Source of the DNA: Rothia mucilaginosa
Lineage (GTDB): Bacteria; Actinomycetota; Actinomycetes; Actinomycetales; Micrococcaceae
DNA: 64,000 bases
Assembly: GCF_901875305.1 (NCBI RefSeq)
Contig: NZ_CABFLY010000006.1
Span: 1 to 64,000 of the forward strand
Direction: 5' to 3'
The position numbers were made by a program, and so were the translations under genes. The notes under the pieces were generated by a model, which was not told the DNA's origin, made no database searches, and was given only the letters and a program-made list of their open reading frames with translations. This document shows, piece by piece, positions 44,970-53,432 of the stretch (within the stretch, counting starts at the first letter, position 1; the number at the start of each line of letters is the position of its first letter).

Positions 44970-46403
44970 ATGACTGAGAACATCAGCAAGCTTCGCATCG
45001 AAGGTGGTACTCCGCTCGTCGGTGAGGTCCATGTACGCGGCGCCAAGAACCTGGTGCCCAAGGCGATGGTCGCAGCGCTGCACGGTTCGACGCCCTCGAC
45101 CCTGCGCAACGTCCCCGACCTGAGCGACGTGGAGATTGTGACCACCCTGGTCGAGCTACACGGCGCCAAGGTTGACTATGACCCCGAGTCTGGTGTTCTC
45201 ACCCTCAACCCCGCGCAGGACGCCTTCACCGCGGCCAAGAACGCGGAGGAGATTCAGCTTTTCGGCGGTAACTCGCGCATCCCGATTCTGATGGTGGGCC
45301 CGCTGCTGCATACTCTCGGTACCGCACGTATTCCTAACCTGGGTGGTTGCAAGATTGGTGACCGCCCCATTGACTACCACATGGCTGCTCTGCGTAAGTT
45401 CGGCGCCGTCGTCGAGAAGGACGACGAGACCGGCACCACTCTGATTGTGCCTAAGGATGGTTTGAAGGGCGCTGAGATTGTGCTGAACTACCCCTCCGTG
45501 GGCGCTACCGAGCAGGTTCTGCTCACCGGTGTGCGCGCTAAGGGTAAGACCGTTCTGCGCAATGCCGCGATTGAGCCCGAGATTATTGACCTCATCGCTG
45601 TGCTGCAGAAGATGGGCGCTATTATCTTCATCAACGAGGACCGCACCATCGTGATCGAGGGTGTGGACGAGCTGACCGGCTACGATCACACCTCCCTGCC
45701 CGATCGCAATGAGTCCGCTTCCTGGGCCTCCGCGGCTCTGGCCACCGGCGGCGATATTTTCGTGCGCGGTGCCGCTCAGAAGGATATGACCGCGTTCCTG
45801 AACCAGTTCCGTAAGATGGGTGGCCTGTACGAGGTGACCGACGAGGGTATCCGCTTCACCCACCCCGCACGCCGCACCCCCGGCGCGGAGCTTAAGCCTA
45901 TCGTCTTCGAAACCAACGTACACCCCGGCTTCATGACCGACTGGCAGCAGCCGCTCGTTGTGGCCTTGACCCAGGCAAAGGGTGCTTCCATCGTGCACGA
46001 GACCGTGTACGAGGAACGCTTCGGCTTCACCAACGCCCTCAAGCAGATGGGTGCGGATATTGTGGTGATGCGCGATTGCGTGGGTGGCGCACCCTGCCGC
46101 TTTGAGGGTAAGGGCTACGGCCACTCCGCCATCATTTCCGGCCCCACCCCGCTGACCGGCGCCGATATTGAGGTCCCCGACCTGCGCGGCGGCTTCTCCC
46201 ACATCATTGCGGCGCTAACCGCTAAGGGTACTTCCCACGTGAGCGGTGTTGAGCTGATCGCCCGCGGCTACGAGAACTTTGAGCAGAAGCTCAAGAACCT
46301 GGGCGCTAACTTCGAGGTGCTTGAGCGCAAAACCACTAAGGCCCCCAAGCCGGACGCCGCCATTGTCGTGGTGGAACCCGAGGAAGTTGAGGTTCAGGGC
46401 TAA
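44970..46403 (+). CDS. murA: UDP-N-acetylglucosamine 1-carboxyvinyltransferase
   Basis: First committed step of peptidoglycan precursor synthesis: adds enolpyruvate to UDP-GlcNAc. 477 residues. The substrate Lys-Asn pair is in RGAKNLVP, and the active-site loop is LGGCKIGDRPID with Cys127, the residue fosfomycin attacks (the sensitive Cys form rather than Asp). ATG behind AAAGGA. Its stop overlaps the plsC start by one base, heading a murA-plsC-gpsA-ddl envelope cluster. Confidence 0.96.
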   Translation: MTENISKLRIEGGTPLVGEVHVRGAKNLVPKAMVAALHGSTPSTLRNVPDLSDVEIVTTLVELHGAKVDYDPESGVLTLNPAQDAFTAAKNAEEIQLFGGNSRIPILMVGPLLHTLGTARIPNLGGCKIGDRPIDYHMAALRKFGAVVEKDDETGTTLIVPKDGLKGAEIVLNYPSVGATEQVLLTGVRAKGKTVLRNAAIEPEIIDLIAVLQKMGAIIFINEDRTIVIEGVDELTGYDHTSLPDRNESASWASAALATGGDIFVRGAAQKDMTAFLNQFRKMGGLYEVTDEGIRFTHPARRTPGAELKPIVFETNVHPGFMTDWQQPLVVALTQAKGASIVHETVYEERFGFTNALKQMGADIVVMRDCVGGAPCRFEGKGYGHSAIISGPTPLTGADIEVPDLRGGFSHIIAALTAKGTSHVSGVELIARGYENFEQKLKNLGANFEVLERKTTKAPKPDAAIVVVEPEEVEVQG

Positions 46404-47260
46404 TGAGCGGTCAGCAGGGAAAGAAGGCACTGCCGGAGATTGAACCCACCGCCTACGGTGATGCGCTCTACAAGGTGCTCGGTAACGCCGCACGCGGAGT
46501 GTACAAGCTCATTGCCCACATCGAAATTACCGGCCGCGAAAACCTGCCGAGGAACGGTGGGTACATCATCGTTGCCAACCACACGACCGAGCTCGACCCG
46601 GTCACCGTGGCTTTCCCCGCGTTCGTCAATGGCGCCCTGCCGCGCTTCTTGGCGAAGGACTCGCTCTTCCGCGCCCCCGTGCTCGGCTACATCATGCGCA
46701 AACTTGCGCACATTCCCGTGGTTCGTGGCTCGGTGGACGCCCGCAAGTCGTTGATTACCGCGCGCAAGGTCGTGGAGGCTGGCGGTGCCGTCGTGATTTT
46801 CCCCGAGGGCACCACCACCCACGACCCGCAGCTGTGGCCCATGCAGGCGCGTACCGGCGCGGCTCGCCTGGCCCTGTCCACCGGTGCGCCCGTCTACCCG
46901 GTGGCGCACTGGGGTGACGAGCAGATCCTCGGCTACGTGGACGAGCCCGGTGAAGACGGCCGCGTGAAGGAGAAGCGCAAGATTTCGCTTTTCCCCCGTA
47001 AGACCGTGCGCGTGAAGGTAGGCCCGGCTCTCGATATTGCCTCCCTCGTGGCTGACCCCAGCCCCGAGGCGAAGCACACCCGCACCGAGCTTGGCGTAGT
47101 GACCGACGCGATGCTGGACGCCATCACCGCCGAGCTCGAGGAGATTCGCGGTGAGAAGGCCCCCGAGGGTCGCTGGAACCCGCGCGCCAAGCGCCGTGAA
47201 GCCCCCGGAACCCCTTCGGGCCCGGTCGGCGGTGCACTCGGCGAACCGGACGCAAAGTAA
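46403..47260 (+). CDS. plsC: 1-acyl-sn-glycerol-3-phosphate acyltransferase
   Basis: Membrane-associated acyltransferase of phospholipid synthesis, 285 residues. The catalytic NHTTELD (His60-x4-Asp65) and the phosphate-binding FPEGTTT match the family. It overlaps murA by one base. With gpsA next door it links glycerol-phosphate supply to acylation. Confidence 0.92.
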   Translation: MSGQQGKKALPEIEPTAYGDALYKVLGNAARGVYKLIAHIEITGRENLPRNGGYIIVANHTTELDPVTVAFPAFVNGALPRFLAKDSLFRAPVLGYIMRKLAHIPVVRGSVDARKSLITARKVVEAGGAVVIFPEGTTTHDPQLWPMQARTGAARLALSTGAPVYPVAHWGDEQILGYVDEPGEDGRVKEKRKISLFPRKTVRVKVGPALDIASLVADPSPEAKHTRTELGVVTDAMLDAITAELEEIRGEKAPEGRWNPRAKRREAPGTPSGPVGGALGEPDAK

Positions 47261-47368
47261 ACCTTCGATCCGGCCGCTCACGTAACTCTGGCTTGCCGCC
47301 ACCCCCTACCAGCCACACCAACGCCCGCGCCCCGCATCCGCAAGGGAGTGCGAGAGAGACAGGTTCCC

Positions 47369-48487
47369 ATGAGTTTCTTTGGACGAACCCCGGCACCGAG
47401 CTCCGAGTTCGCCCCTTCACCTACCGTGGAATCCATTGCGATTCTTGGTGCGGGTAGCTGGGGTACAGCCTTCGCCAAAATCGCGGCGGATGCTGCTCAC
47501 GAGCGCGGTGATGATACTCGCGTGACTCTTATTGGTCGCGACGAGCAGGCCATGGCCGAGTGTGAACGCACCCGCGAGAACTCTCGCTACTTCCCGGGTA
47601 TTAAGCTTCCCGATAACCTGCACTTCACCGCGGACGCGGCGTCGGCCCTGAGCGGTGCAGACCTGGTAGTCCTGGCTCTGCCGGCGCAGGTACTGCGCTC
47701 GCAGTTGCAGAACTACGCCCGCTTCATTAAGCCGGAGGCGCTGCTGGTCTCTCTGGCTAAGGGCCTGGAGACCGGCACGGGTTTGCGCATGTCGCAGGTC
47801 ATTACCGAGGAGCTGGAGGAAGCCCTGGCGATGCGCGGCGCGAATGTGCGGGCGATTGGGCACATCCCGCATCGCGTGTGCGTGCTGTCGGGTCCGAACC
47901 TGGCCACCGAGATTATGGGGGAGGAGCCGACTGCTTCGGTAGTGGCGGCCCGCACCATGCCGGTAGCTGAGGCGGTGGCTCGCGTCGTCGCCTGCGGCTA
48001 TTTCCGCCCGTACACCAATACTGACGTAGTTGGCACCGAAATCGGTGGTCTGGTGAAGAACGTGATTGCTCTCTGCGTGGGTATCTGCGAGGGGCGCAAC
48101 TACGGCGATAATTCAAAGGCCTCCATCATGACGCGTGGCCTGGCGGAAATCACCCGCCTGGCGGTGGTGCTGGGTGGTGAGGCTGCGACGATGAGCGGCC
48201 TGGCCGGTATGGGCGATTTGATTGCTACCTGCTCCTCGCCGCTGTCTCGTAACCACACGGCCGGCCGTCTGCTGGCCGAGGGTATTGCGCCTTCCCGCCT
48301 GCACGAGCATATGAGCCAGACGGCTGAGTCGATTAAGTCGGCTCCTGTGGTGGCTGAGTTGGCTCGCCGTCACGGTGTAGAGATGCCCATCGTGGAGGCG
48401 GTGGTGGCGGTGCTTTCGGGCCGCATCAGTATTGAGAATCTCGCCCCGTTGCTGCTGGGCCGCCGCCTCAAGCACGAGGGGCATTAG
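47369..48487 (+). CDS. gpsA: NAD(P)-dependent glycerol-3-phosphate dehydrogenase
   Basis: Makes glycerol-3-phosphate from dihydroxyacetone phosphate. 372 residues from ATG 47369; an in-frame GTG at 47348 directly abuts a purine run and is less likely. Rossmann start ILGAGSWGTAFAKIAAD, the GLVKNVIALCVGICEG catalytic Lys segment and AGMGDLIATCSSPLSRNHTAG are diagnostic. It lies between plsC and ddl. Confidence 0.95.
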   Translation: MSFFGRTPAPSSEFAPSPTVESIAILGAGSWGTAFAKIAADAAHERGDDTRVTLIGRDEQAMAECERTRENSRYFPGIKLPDNLHFTADAASALSGADLVVLALPAQVLRSQLQNYARFIKPEALLVSLAKGLETGTGLRMSQVITEELEEALAMRGANVRAIGHIPHRVCVLSGPNLATEIMGEEPTASVVAARTMPVAEAVARVVACGYFRPYTNTDVVGTEIGGLVKNVIALCVGICEGRNYGDNSKASIMTRGLAEITRLAVVLGGEAATMSGLAGMGDLIATCSSPLSRNHTAGRLLAEGIAPSRLHEHMSQTAESIKSAPVVAELARRHGVEMPIVEAVVAVLSGRISIENLAPLLLGRRLKHEGH

Positions 48488-48753
48488 GGGGCCGGGCCGG
48501 CGGGCCGGGCCGTTCGACCCCTTGCTCGACCCCTTGCGCGCGGGCCCTCCGCGCGGACATACTAGAAAAAAAGATTTGCATCCAACGACGGATACCGTTG
48601 CGACCTTCGGGCATACAATGGCCGGGGAGTCGCGGCGGTATTTGCACGTTTGACGTTCACCCCGTAACGTCTCAACCGACGCTTCACCGTTCCGTCCTTC
48701 CGCCCGCGATAAGGTTCGCCCGCGGTAAGAGGAACACTGACTAGGAGAAACAC

Positions 48754-49872
48754 ATGACCGAGAAGAAGACCGTCGCCCTGCTGTGCGGTGGCCGCTCCTC
48801 TGAGCACCCCATTTCGCTCATTACCGCCGCTGGCGTGCTGGGCGCTATTGACCGCACCGCCTACGACGTCATCACTATCGGTATTACCCGTGACGGCCGC
48901 TGGTACCTGACTGATGAGCAGCAGCTCGCCGAGCTGACCGCCGGCACTCGCGGTACCGCGGAGTTCCCTGCGGGCACCCAGCAGGTGTTCCTGCCTTTGG
49001 GTGCTGGCGATTCCCGCCTGACCCTGGTGGATGCTGAGGGTAACGTTACCCGCACCGCGCCGGTGGATGTTGTTTTCCCGCTGCTACACGGCCCCTTTGG
49101 TGAGGATGGTACTGTACAGGGTCTGCTGGAGATGGCTGACCTGCACTATGTGGGTTGCGGTGTGACCGCCTCGGCCATGGGTATGGATAAGCACTTCATG
49201 AAGGTTGCGTTCGAATCCGCTGGCCTGGAGGTCGGCCCCTATGAGGTCGTCACCAACCGCCAGTGGGAGCACGAGGACCGTGAGCAGATTCTGGAGCGCG
49301 TGCTGAAGTTGGGCTTCCCCCTGTTCGTCAAGCCGACCCGCGCCGGTTCTTCTTTCGGTATTACCAAGGTGGATTCGGTGGAGGAGCTCGTGCCCGCCAT
49401 TGAGGAGGCTCGCCGCCACGACCCGAAGATTATCGTTGAGGCCGGTATTGTGGGCCGCGAGATTGAGTGCGCCGTGCTGGACGGCCACCACGGCGAGATG
49501 CCGCGCGCATCGTACCCCGGCGAGATTGAGGTCGTGGATCAGGATCACGGTTTCTACGATTTTGAGGCGAAGTACGTTTCTGAGTCTTCCGCTGTGACCG
49601 TGTGCCCGGCAAACCTGCCGCAGGATGTGCAGGAGCGCCTGCGCGAACTGGCGGTCAAGGCGTTCCTGGCGCTGGACGGTGAGGGTCTGTCGCGTGCGGA
49701 CTTCTTCTACACTGAGGATGGCCGCCTGGTCATCAACGAGGTGAACACCATGCCCGGCTTTACCCCAATTTCGATGTATAAGACCATGTGGGAGAACACC
49801 GGTATTTCCTACACCGACCTGATTAGCGAGCTGTTGACCCTGGCGATGGAACGTCCTCTGGGTCTGCGCTAG
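48754..49872 (+). CDS. ddl: D-alanine--D-alanine ligase
   Basis: ATP-grasp enzyme joining two D-alanines for the peptidoglycan stem, 372 residues. The start LLCGGRSSEHPISLITA, ATP-binding FPLFVKPTRAGSSFGI and Mg-binding VINEVNTMPGFTPISMY are typical. ATG behind TAGGAG. The 266 bases between gpsA and ddl are very GC-rich in their first 60 bases (repeated GGGCCGG, GCGCGCGG) and hold no gene; a separate promoter is possible. Confidence 0.96.
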   Translation: MTEKKTVALLCGGRSSEHPISLITAAGVLGAIDRTAYDVITIGITRDGRWYLTDEQQLAELTAGTRGTAEFPAGTQQVFLPLGAGDSRLTLVDAEGNVTRTAPVDVVFPLLHGPFGEDGTVQGLLEMADLHYVGCGVTASAMGMDKHFMKVAFESAGLEVGPYEVVTNRQWEHEDREQILERVLKLGFPLFVKPTRAGSSFGITKVDSVEELVPAIEEARRHDPKIIVEAGIVGREIECAVLDGHHGEMPRASYPGEIEVVDQDHGFYDFEAKYVSESSAVTVCPANLPQDVQERLRELAVKAFLALDGEGLSRADFFYTEDGRLVINEVNTMPGFTPISMYKTMWENTGISYTDLISELLTLAMERPLGLR

Positions 49873-50323
49873 ATTTGCGTTCGCTGTGGGGGGGGTGCGC
49901 CGTATGGTGTCTTCTGCTGTACGGTGCGCCTCCGCTTGCATATGCCCTCTGTTTTGCCGTGTTTTACTGGCTGGGAAGGCCGGGGAGACTCTCGGGAATG
50001 CGCGAGAGATATTCTAATTTCTCTGGTGTGAAAAATCACTGAGGGTTTATACTGTGAGAGTGTCTTTGTGAATTGCCACAATGAGGATGTATACCGATTA
50101 GGGGTAACGCAAAGTTTCTCACCAGTGAACGCAATGCTTGTAATAGATAATAAGTCCGTATGAGCGGGTATAAAAATCTATAACATGCCTCGAAGACATG
50201 CCTAAAAGCGGTAAGATGAACGTGAAAGTCTCCGCCAATTCGGTAGAATAACTGATGGTATTCCGTCGCTAGCTGATGGGATACCTATTCACTCACGATA
50301 TATCAGAAAGTCAAGGACAACCT
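49873..50323. other. AT-rich leader before the repeat surface protein
   Basis: No gene seen. TTGTGA and TATACC about 18 bases apart (near 50067-50096) could be a promoter. A direct repeat ACATGCCT occurs near 50183 and 50198. The region is markedly AT-richer than the flanking genes. Confidence 0.4.
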
Positions 50324-51781
50324 TTGGGAAAACGAAACCGTAAGGTGGTCTCTGCGAGTCTGGCGACAGCACTGGTTGCTTCCGGAAGCCCCTTTGTAGC
50401 CTCGTTTGCGCAGGATATACAGGACGCTGCCCGGGTACCGGTGCACCCCGAAAACGCCGCAGATCAAACCTTAAATCCCGCCGTTGACGAACATTCGCAG
50501 GCGGCAGTTCCTACCCTAGCTACGGTGAGTGCGTGGCCTACCACCAACGCTACTTCTTCCGCGACGGCCGATGCTGAGGCATCTCCTCGCGCTACTTCTG
50601 ATGCCCAGCCAAAGACTGAGTTGTCTGAGAGTGCTGAACCGACTAAGGAGGCTACTCCGGAACCTTCGAAGACCGCCGAGCCGACTCCGGAGCCTTCCAA
50701 GACGGCAGACCCTACTCCCGAGCCTTCAAAGAGTGCCGAGCCCACGCCCGAGCCCTCCAAGACCGCCGAGCCCACGCCCGAGCCTTCAAAGAGCGCTGAG
50801 CCGACCCCGGAACCGACTCAGGATCCGACCCCTGAGCCGACTCCGGAACCTTCCAAGAGCACGGACCCTACTCCGGAACCGACCCAGGACCCCACCCCGG
50901 AACCTACCCAGGATCCGACCCCTGAGCCTACTCCGGAACCCTCCAAGAGCGCGGACCCCACTCCGGAACCGACCCAGGACCCCACCCCTGAGCCTACTCA
51001 GGACCCCACCCCTGAGCCGACTCAAGATCCGACCCCCGAGCCTACTCAGGACCCCACACCGGAGCCCGCCCCCGAGCCTTCCAAGGAGCCCACGCAACAG
51101 CCGGTTGTTCCCGCGCCCACTCAGGAACCCACGAAGGGCACTTCTCAGGATCCGATGGTTCCCGTCATACCCGTGATTTCTGATGATCCCAAAGACAACA
51201 CCAGCCAGCCTGTAGCCCCTCCGGAGACGGACCCCGTAGCGCCGGCACCTTCGGTGGGTCGTGAGATTATCGCACCGACCAGGCGTCAAGAGGATACCGT
51301 TATCTCCATCGAGGTAGCGCGCCCGATCACCCCGCCGACCTCCGCATCGAAGGGGGCCGCAAAGCCTGATCCGAGTGGCGATACCGACGAAGATCCTCTG
51401 CCCGCCGGCTCTACGACACTGGGACGCATCGCCGCGAACAATGGTTCGCAGGATTCGATTCCCGGTGCGGCCGATTGGGTGGCCGGTTACCTCTCACGCA
51501 ATAAATCTGAGGACGACCGAACCACAGAGGCCAGCCCCTCGAAATCGCCCAGCTCGGCAGCGGCTTCGAAGTCGCCCAGCTCCTCCGCGTCTGCTACCGC
51601 CAGCCGCTCCGCCAAGAGCGTGACCAAGGCTGACGGTGCGAACGCCTCGCAGGAACAGGCCGTGAAGAACGCCGACGCAGACGATTCGGGTCTGTCCGGC
51701 ATTGCACCGCTGATTCTCTTCTCGCTCATCGGCATTGTGCTGATTGCCTTGGCAATCCGCTACTTCAGCCAGGGAAGCTAA
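50324..51781 (+). CDS. Pro-Thr-Glu-repeat surface protein with C-terminal membrane anchor
   Basis: 485 residues from the TTG at 50324, six bases after AAGGA; this gives a compact Sec signal (MGKRNRKVV... to FAQD). An in-frame ATG at 50276 would add 16 residues but has no ribosome site. After the signal, a stalk of repeated PTPEPSK(T/S)A(E/D) and PTPEPTQD units runs about residues 105-260, then a Pro/Ser/Ala region, then a membrane helix LILFSLIGIVLIALAI with tail RYFSQGS. No LPxTG. It is likely a wall-spanning stalk; repeat number is probably variable. It fills the ddl-thiL slot where many actinobacteria have a DUF3515 lipoprotein. Function unknown. Confidence 0.72.
   Translation: MGKRNRKVVSASLATALVASGSPFVASFAQDIQDAARVPVHPENAADQTLNPAVDEHSQAAVPTLATVSAWPTTNATSSATADAEASPRATSDAQPKTELSESAEPTKEATPEPSKTAEPTPEPSKTADPTPEPSKSAEPTPEPSKTAEPTPEPSKSAEPTPEPTQDPTPEPTPEPSKSTDPTPEPTQDPTPEPTQDPTPEPTPEPSKSADPTPEPTQDPTPEPTQDPTPEPTQDPTPEPTQDPTPEPAPEPSKEPTQQPVVPAPTQEPTKGTSQDPMVPVIPVISDDPKDNTSQPVAPPETDPVAPAPSVGREIIAPTRRQEDTVISIEVARPITPPTSASKGAAKPDPSGDTDEDPLPAGSTTLGRIAANNGSQDSIPGAADWVAGYLSRNKSEDDRTTEASPSKSPSSAAASKSPSSSASATASRSAKSVTKADGANASQEQAVKNADADDSGLSGIAPLILFSLIGIVLIALAIRYFSQGS
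50640..51085 (+). repeat. in-frame tandem repeats encoding Pro-Thr-Pro-Glu-Pro units
   Basis: Degenerate 24-33-base units such as CCTACTCCGGAACCTTCC and ACCCAGGACCCCACCCC recur throughout, always in frame. Two sub-types are seen: one with Ser-Lys spacers first, then one with Thr-Gln-Asp spacers. Confidence 0.85.
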
Positions 51782-51866
51782 GCCTCCCGAACAGGCCATC
51801 GTTCTCCCTTGTGAGAAAAGTGGCCGCGAGCTAACGCGTAGCGCAGAATACGCGATAATTAAGGGT

Positions 51867-53174
51867 GTGAATCCTCAAACATCTCATGAAACGCGGGACC
51901 ATCCCACACGCGAGACACCTCTCGCGCAGCTGGGAGAGTCCCGCGTTCTGCGCGCCTTCATGCCCATCATCGAGGCCCATAACGAACGAGTGGCCAATGC
52001 ACTCCGTGCATCGGGGCGCACCGAAGCGCTCGAAGTAGGGCCCGGAGACGACTGCGCCGTACTGGCCCCCTCGACTGAGCGGACCGTGGTCACCACCGAT
52101 ACTCTCGTGCAAGACCAAGACTTCATGGACCCCTGGCCCGGAGGTTTCGATGGAACCCGCAGTAGCGGGTACGAGGTCGGTCGCAAGTCGGCCACACAAA
52201 ACCTAGCCGACGTCGCCGCCATGGGTGCGCGGCCAGTGAGTCTCTTCGTCTCCCTGAGCCTGCCGGGTGAGACCCCCTACGGCTGGGTTGAAGACTTCGC
52301 CCGAGGGCTCGTGGACGGTGTGCACGCCTGCGGGGCCGAAGACTGCGCAATTGCCGGAGGAGACATGGGTGCCTCCTCCGAGATTTCGGTAACCGTCACC
52401 GCCCTGGGGCGCACTGATCGGCCCGTGCTACGCTCCGGCGCGCAGGCTGGTGACACACTCGCGCTGGCTGGGCGTACCGGCTGGGCCGACGCCGGGGTGC
52501 GCCTGCTCCTCAACCCGCTGTCCCGCCCCGCCCTGGTGCTCCTAAAGGGCATTGCGAATGGCGGGCTATCCCACGACCCACTGCCTGAAATCCCCCTATC
52601 CGAGGGGCTATTAGACCTCGTGGGAACCTTGAATAGCGCCGAAGCTACCGAAATGCTCGAGGCCTGCGAACGCGCGATCGACGCCCAGATGCGCCCCGTC
52701 AGCCCGGTACCTTTCGGTGAGGTGGCGCGCGATGCAGGAGCAAACGCCATGCTGGACGTCTCTGACGGACTCGTTAAGGACGCGGGGCGAATTGCCCGCG
52801 CATCCAACGTGCAGATTCACCTGGATGAGGCCGCCGTGGACGCGCTCGCCGCACCCCTGCTACCCGTGGCTCGCTTGCTGCTGACCATCGTCGAACGCAA
52901 TGAGGGAGCCGAGAGCCCCGCCTCCCTAGCAAGGGCTTTCGTACTCGGCGGGGGAGAGGATCACGGCCTGCTGGCGGCCTTTCCCGCTGAGGTGCCCGAG
53001 GGCTTTACGATTCTGGGATCGTGCCGCGTGGATCGCGCGGGCCGAGCCCACAGCGCGGACCCTCTGGCTGGCGGGCACTACGGTGCGGGGCATCGTGGGA
53101 CGCTTGCGGCCGGTTCCGTGCTCATGGACGGCGCGCCCCTGAGTGAGTTGGGCTGGGAGCACTACGGAGCCTAG
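51867..53174 (+). CDS. thiL: thiamine-monophosphate kinase
   Basis: Phosphorylates thiamine monophosphate to the coenzyme. 435 residues from the GTG chosen. Motifs: LGESRVLRAFMP, the Mg-binding VGPGDDCAVLAP and TTDTLVQDQDF, LADVAAMGARPVSLFVSLSLP, AGGDMGAS and a late LDVSDGLVKDAGRI. An earlier in-frame start at 51744 lies inside the previous gene and adds non-homologous residues. GATAAT at 51854-51859 sits seven bases before the GTG, so a leaderless transcript is possible. A spacer-like region (about residues 215-290) makes it longer than typical ThiL. Confidence 0.92.
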   Translation: MNPQTSHETRDHPTRETPLAQLGESRVLRAFMPIIEAHNERVANALRASGRTEALEVGPGDDCAVLAPSTERTVVTTDTLVQDQDFMDPWPGGFDGTRSSGYEVGRKSATQNLADVAAMGARPVSLFVSLSLPGETPYGWVEDFARGLVDGVHACGAEDCAIAGGDMGASSEISVTVTALGRTDRPVLRSGAQAGDTLALAGRTGWADAGVRLLLNPLSRPALVLLKGIANGGLSHDPLPEIPLSEGLLDLVGTLNSAEATEMLEACERAIDAQMRPVSPVPFGEVARDAGANAMLDVSDGLVKDAGRIARASNVQIHLDEAAVDALAAPLLPVARLLLTIVERNEGAESPASLARAFVLGGGEDHGLLAAFPAEVPEGFTILGSCRVDRAGRAHSADPLAGGHYGAGHRGTLAAGSVLMDGAPLSELGWEHYGA

Positions 53175-53254
53175 CGCAATCTACGGAGCCTGGCCCGATC
53201 CGGGCCCTGCGGGTTCTCGGATTCCGCAGCAAATACCGTACATTTAATCGAAAA

Positions 53255-53270
53255 TTCTATTAGAATAGAA
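53255..53270. promoter_or_regulatory. perfect AT-rich palindrome upstream of the DAK2-recG genes
   Basis: TTCTATT-AG-AATAGAA is a perfect 7+7 inverted repeat in otherwise GC-rich DNA and contains a -10-like TAGAAT. It is an operator candidate for the DAK2-recG transcript. It does not match the actinobacterial LexA box. Confidence 0.45.
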
Positions 53271-53432
53271 ATACGAAGCAGGAGGTGGGGTTCGGGCACA
53301 AAGACTGCGCCCACCCGCCGACCTGGGGGTTACCGTAATGAGCCGTGGCGCGGACTAGCCCTGGCTGGCCCTGGTGCACGCAGGCGCATGGGCCCACAGA
53401 AACGGCAGAAACCGGAAAAGCAGGAGGGGAGC

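Noticed and set aside
50640..51085. Possible CRISPR array
   Set aside because: The repeats are contiguous, degenerate, in frame and encode Pro-Thr-Glu; there are no unique spacers and no cas genes.
53388..53432. Earlier ATG as the DAK2 gene start
   Set aside because: The ATG at 53433 has the much stronger AGGAGGGG site at proper spacing.
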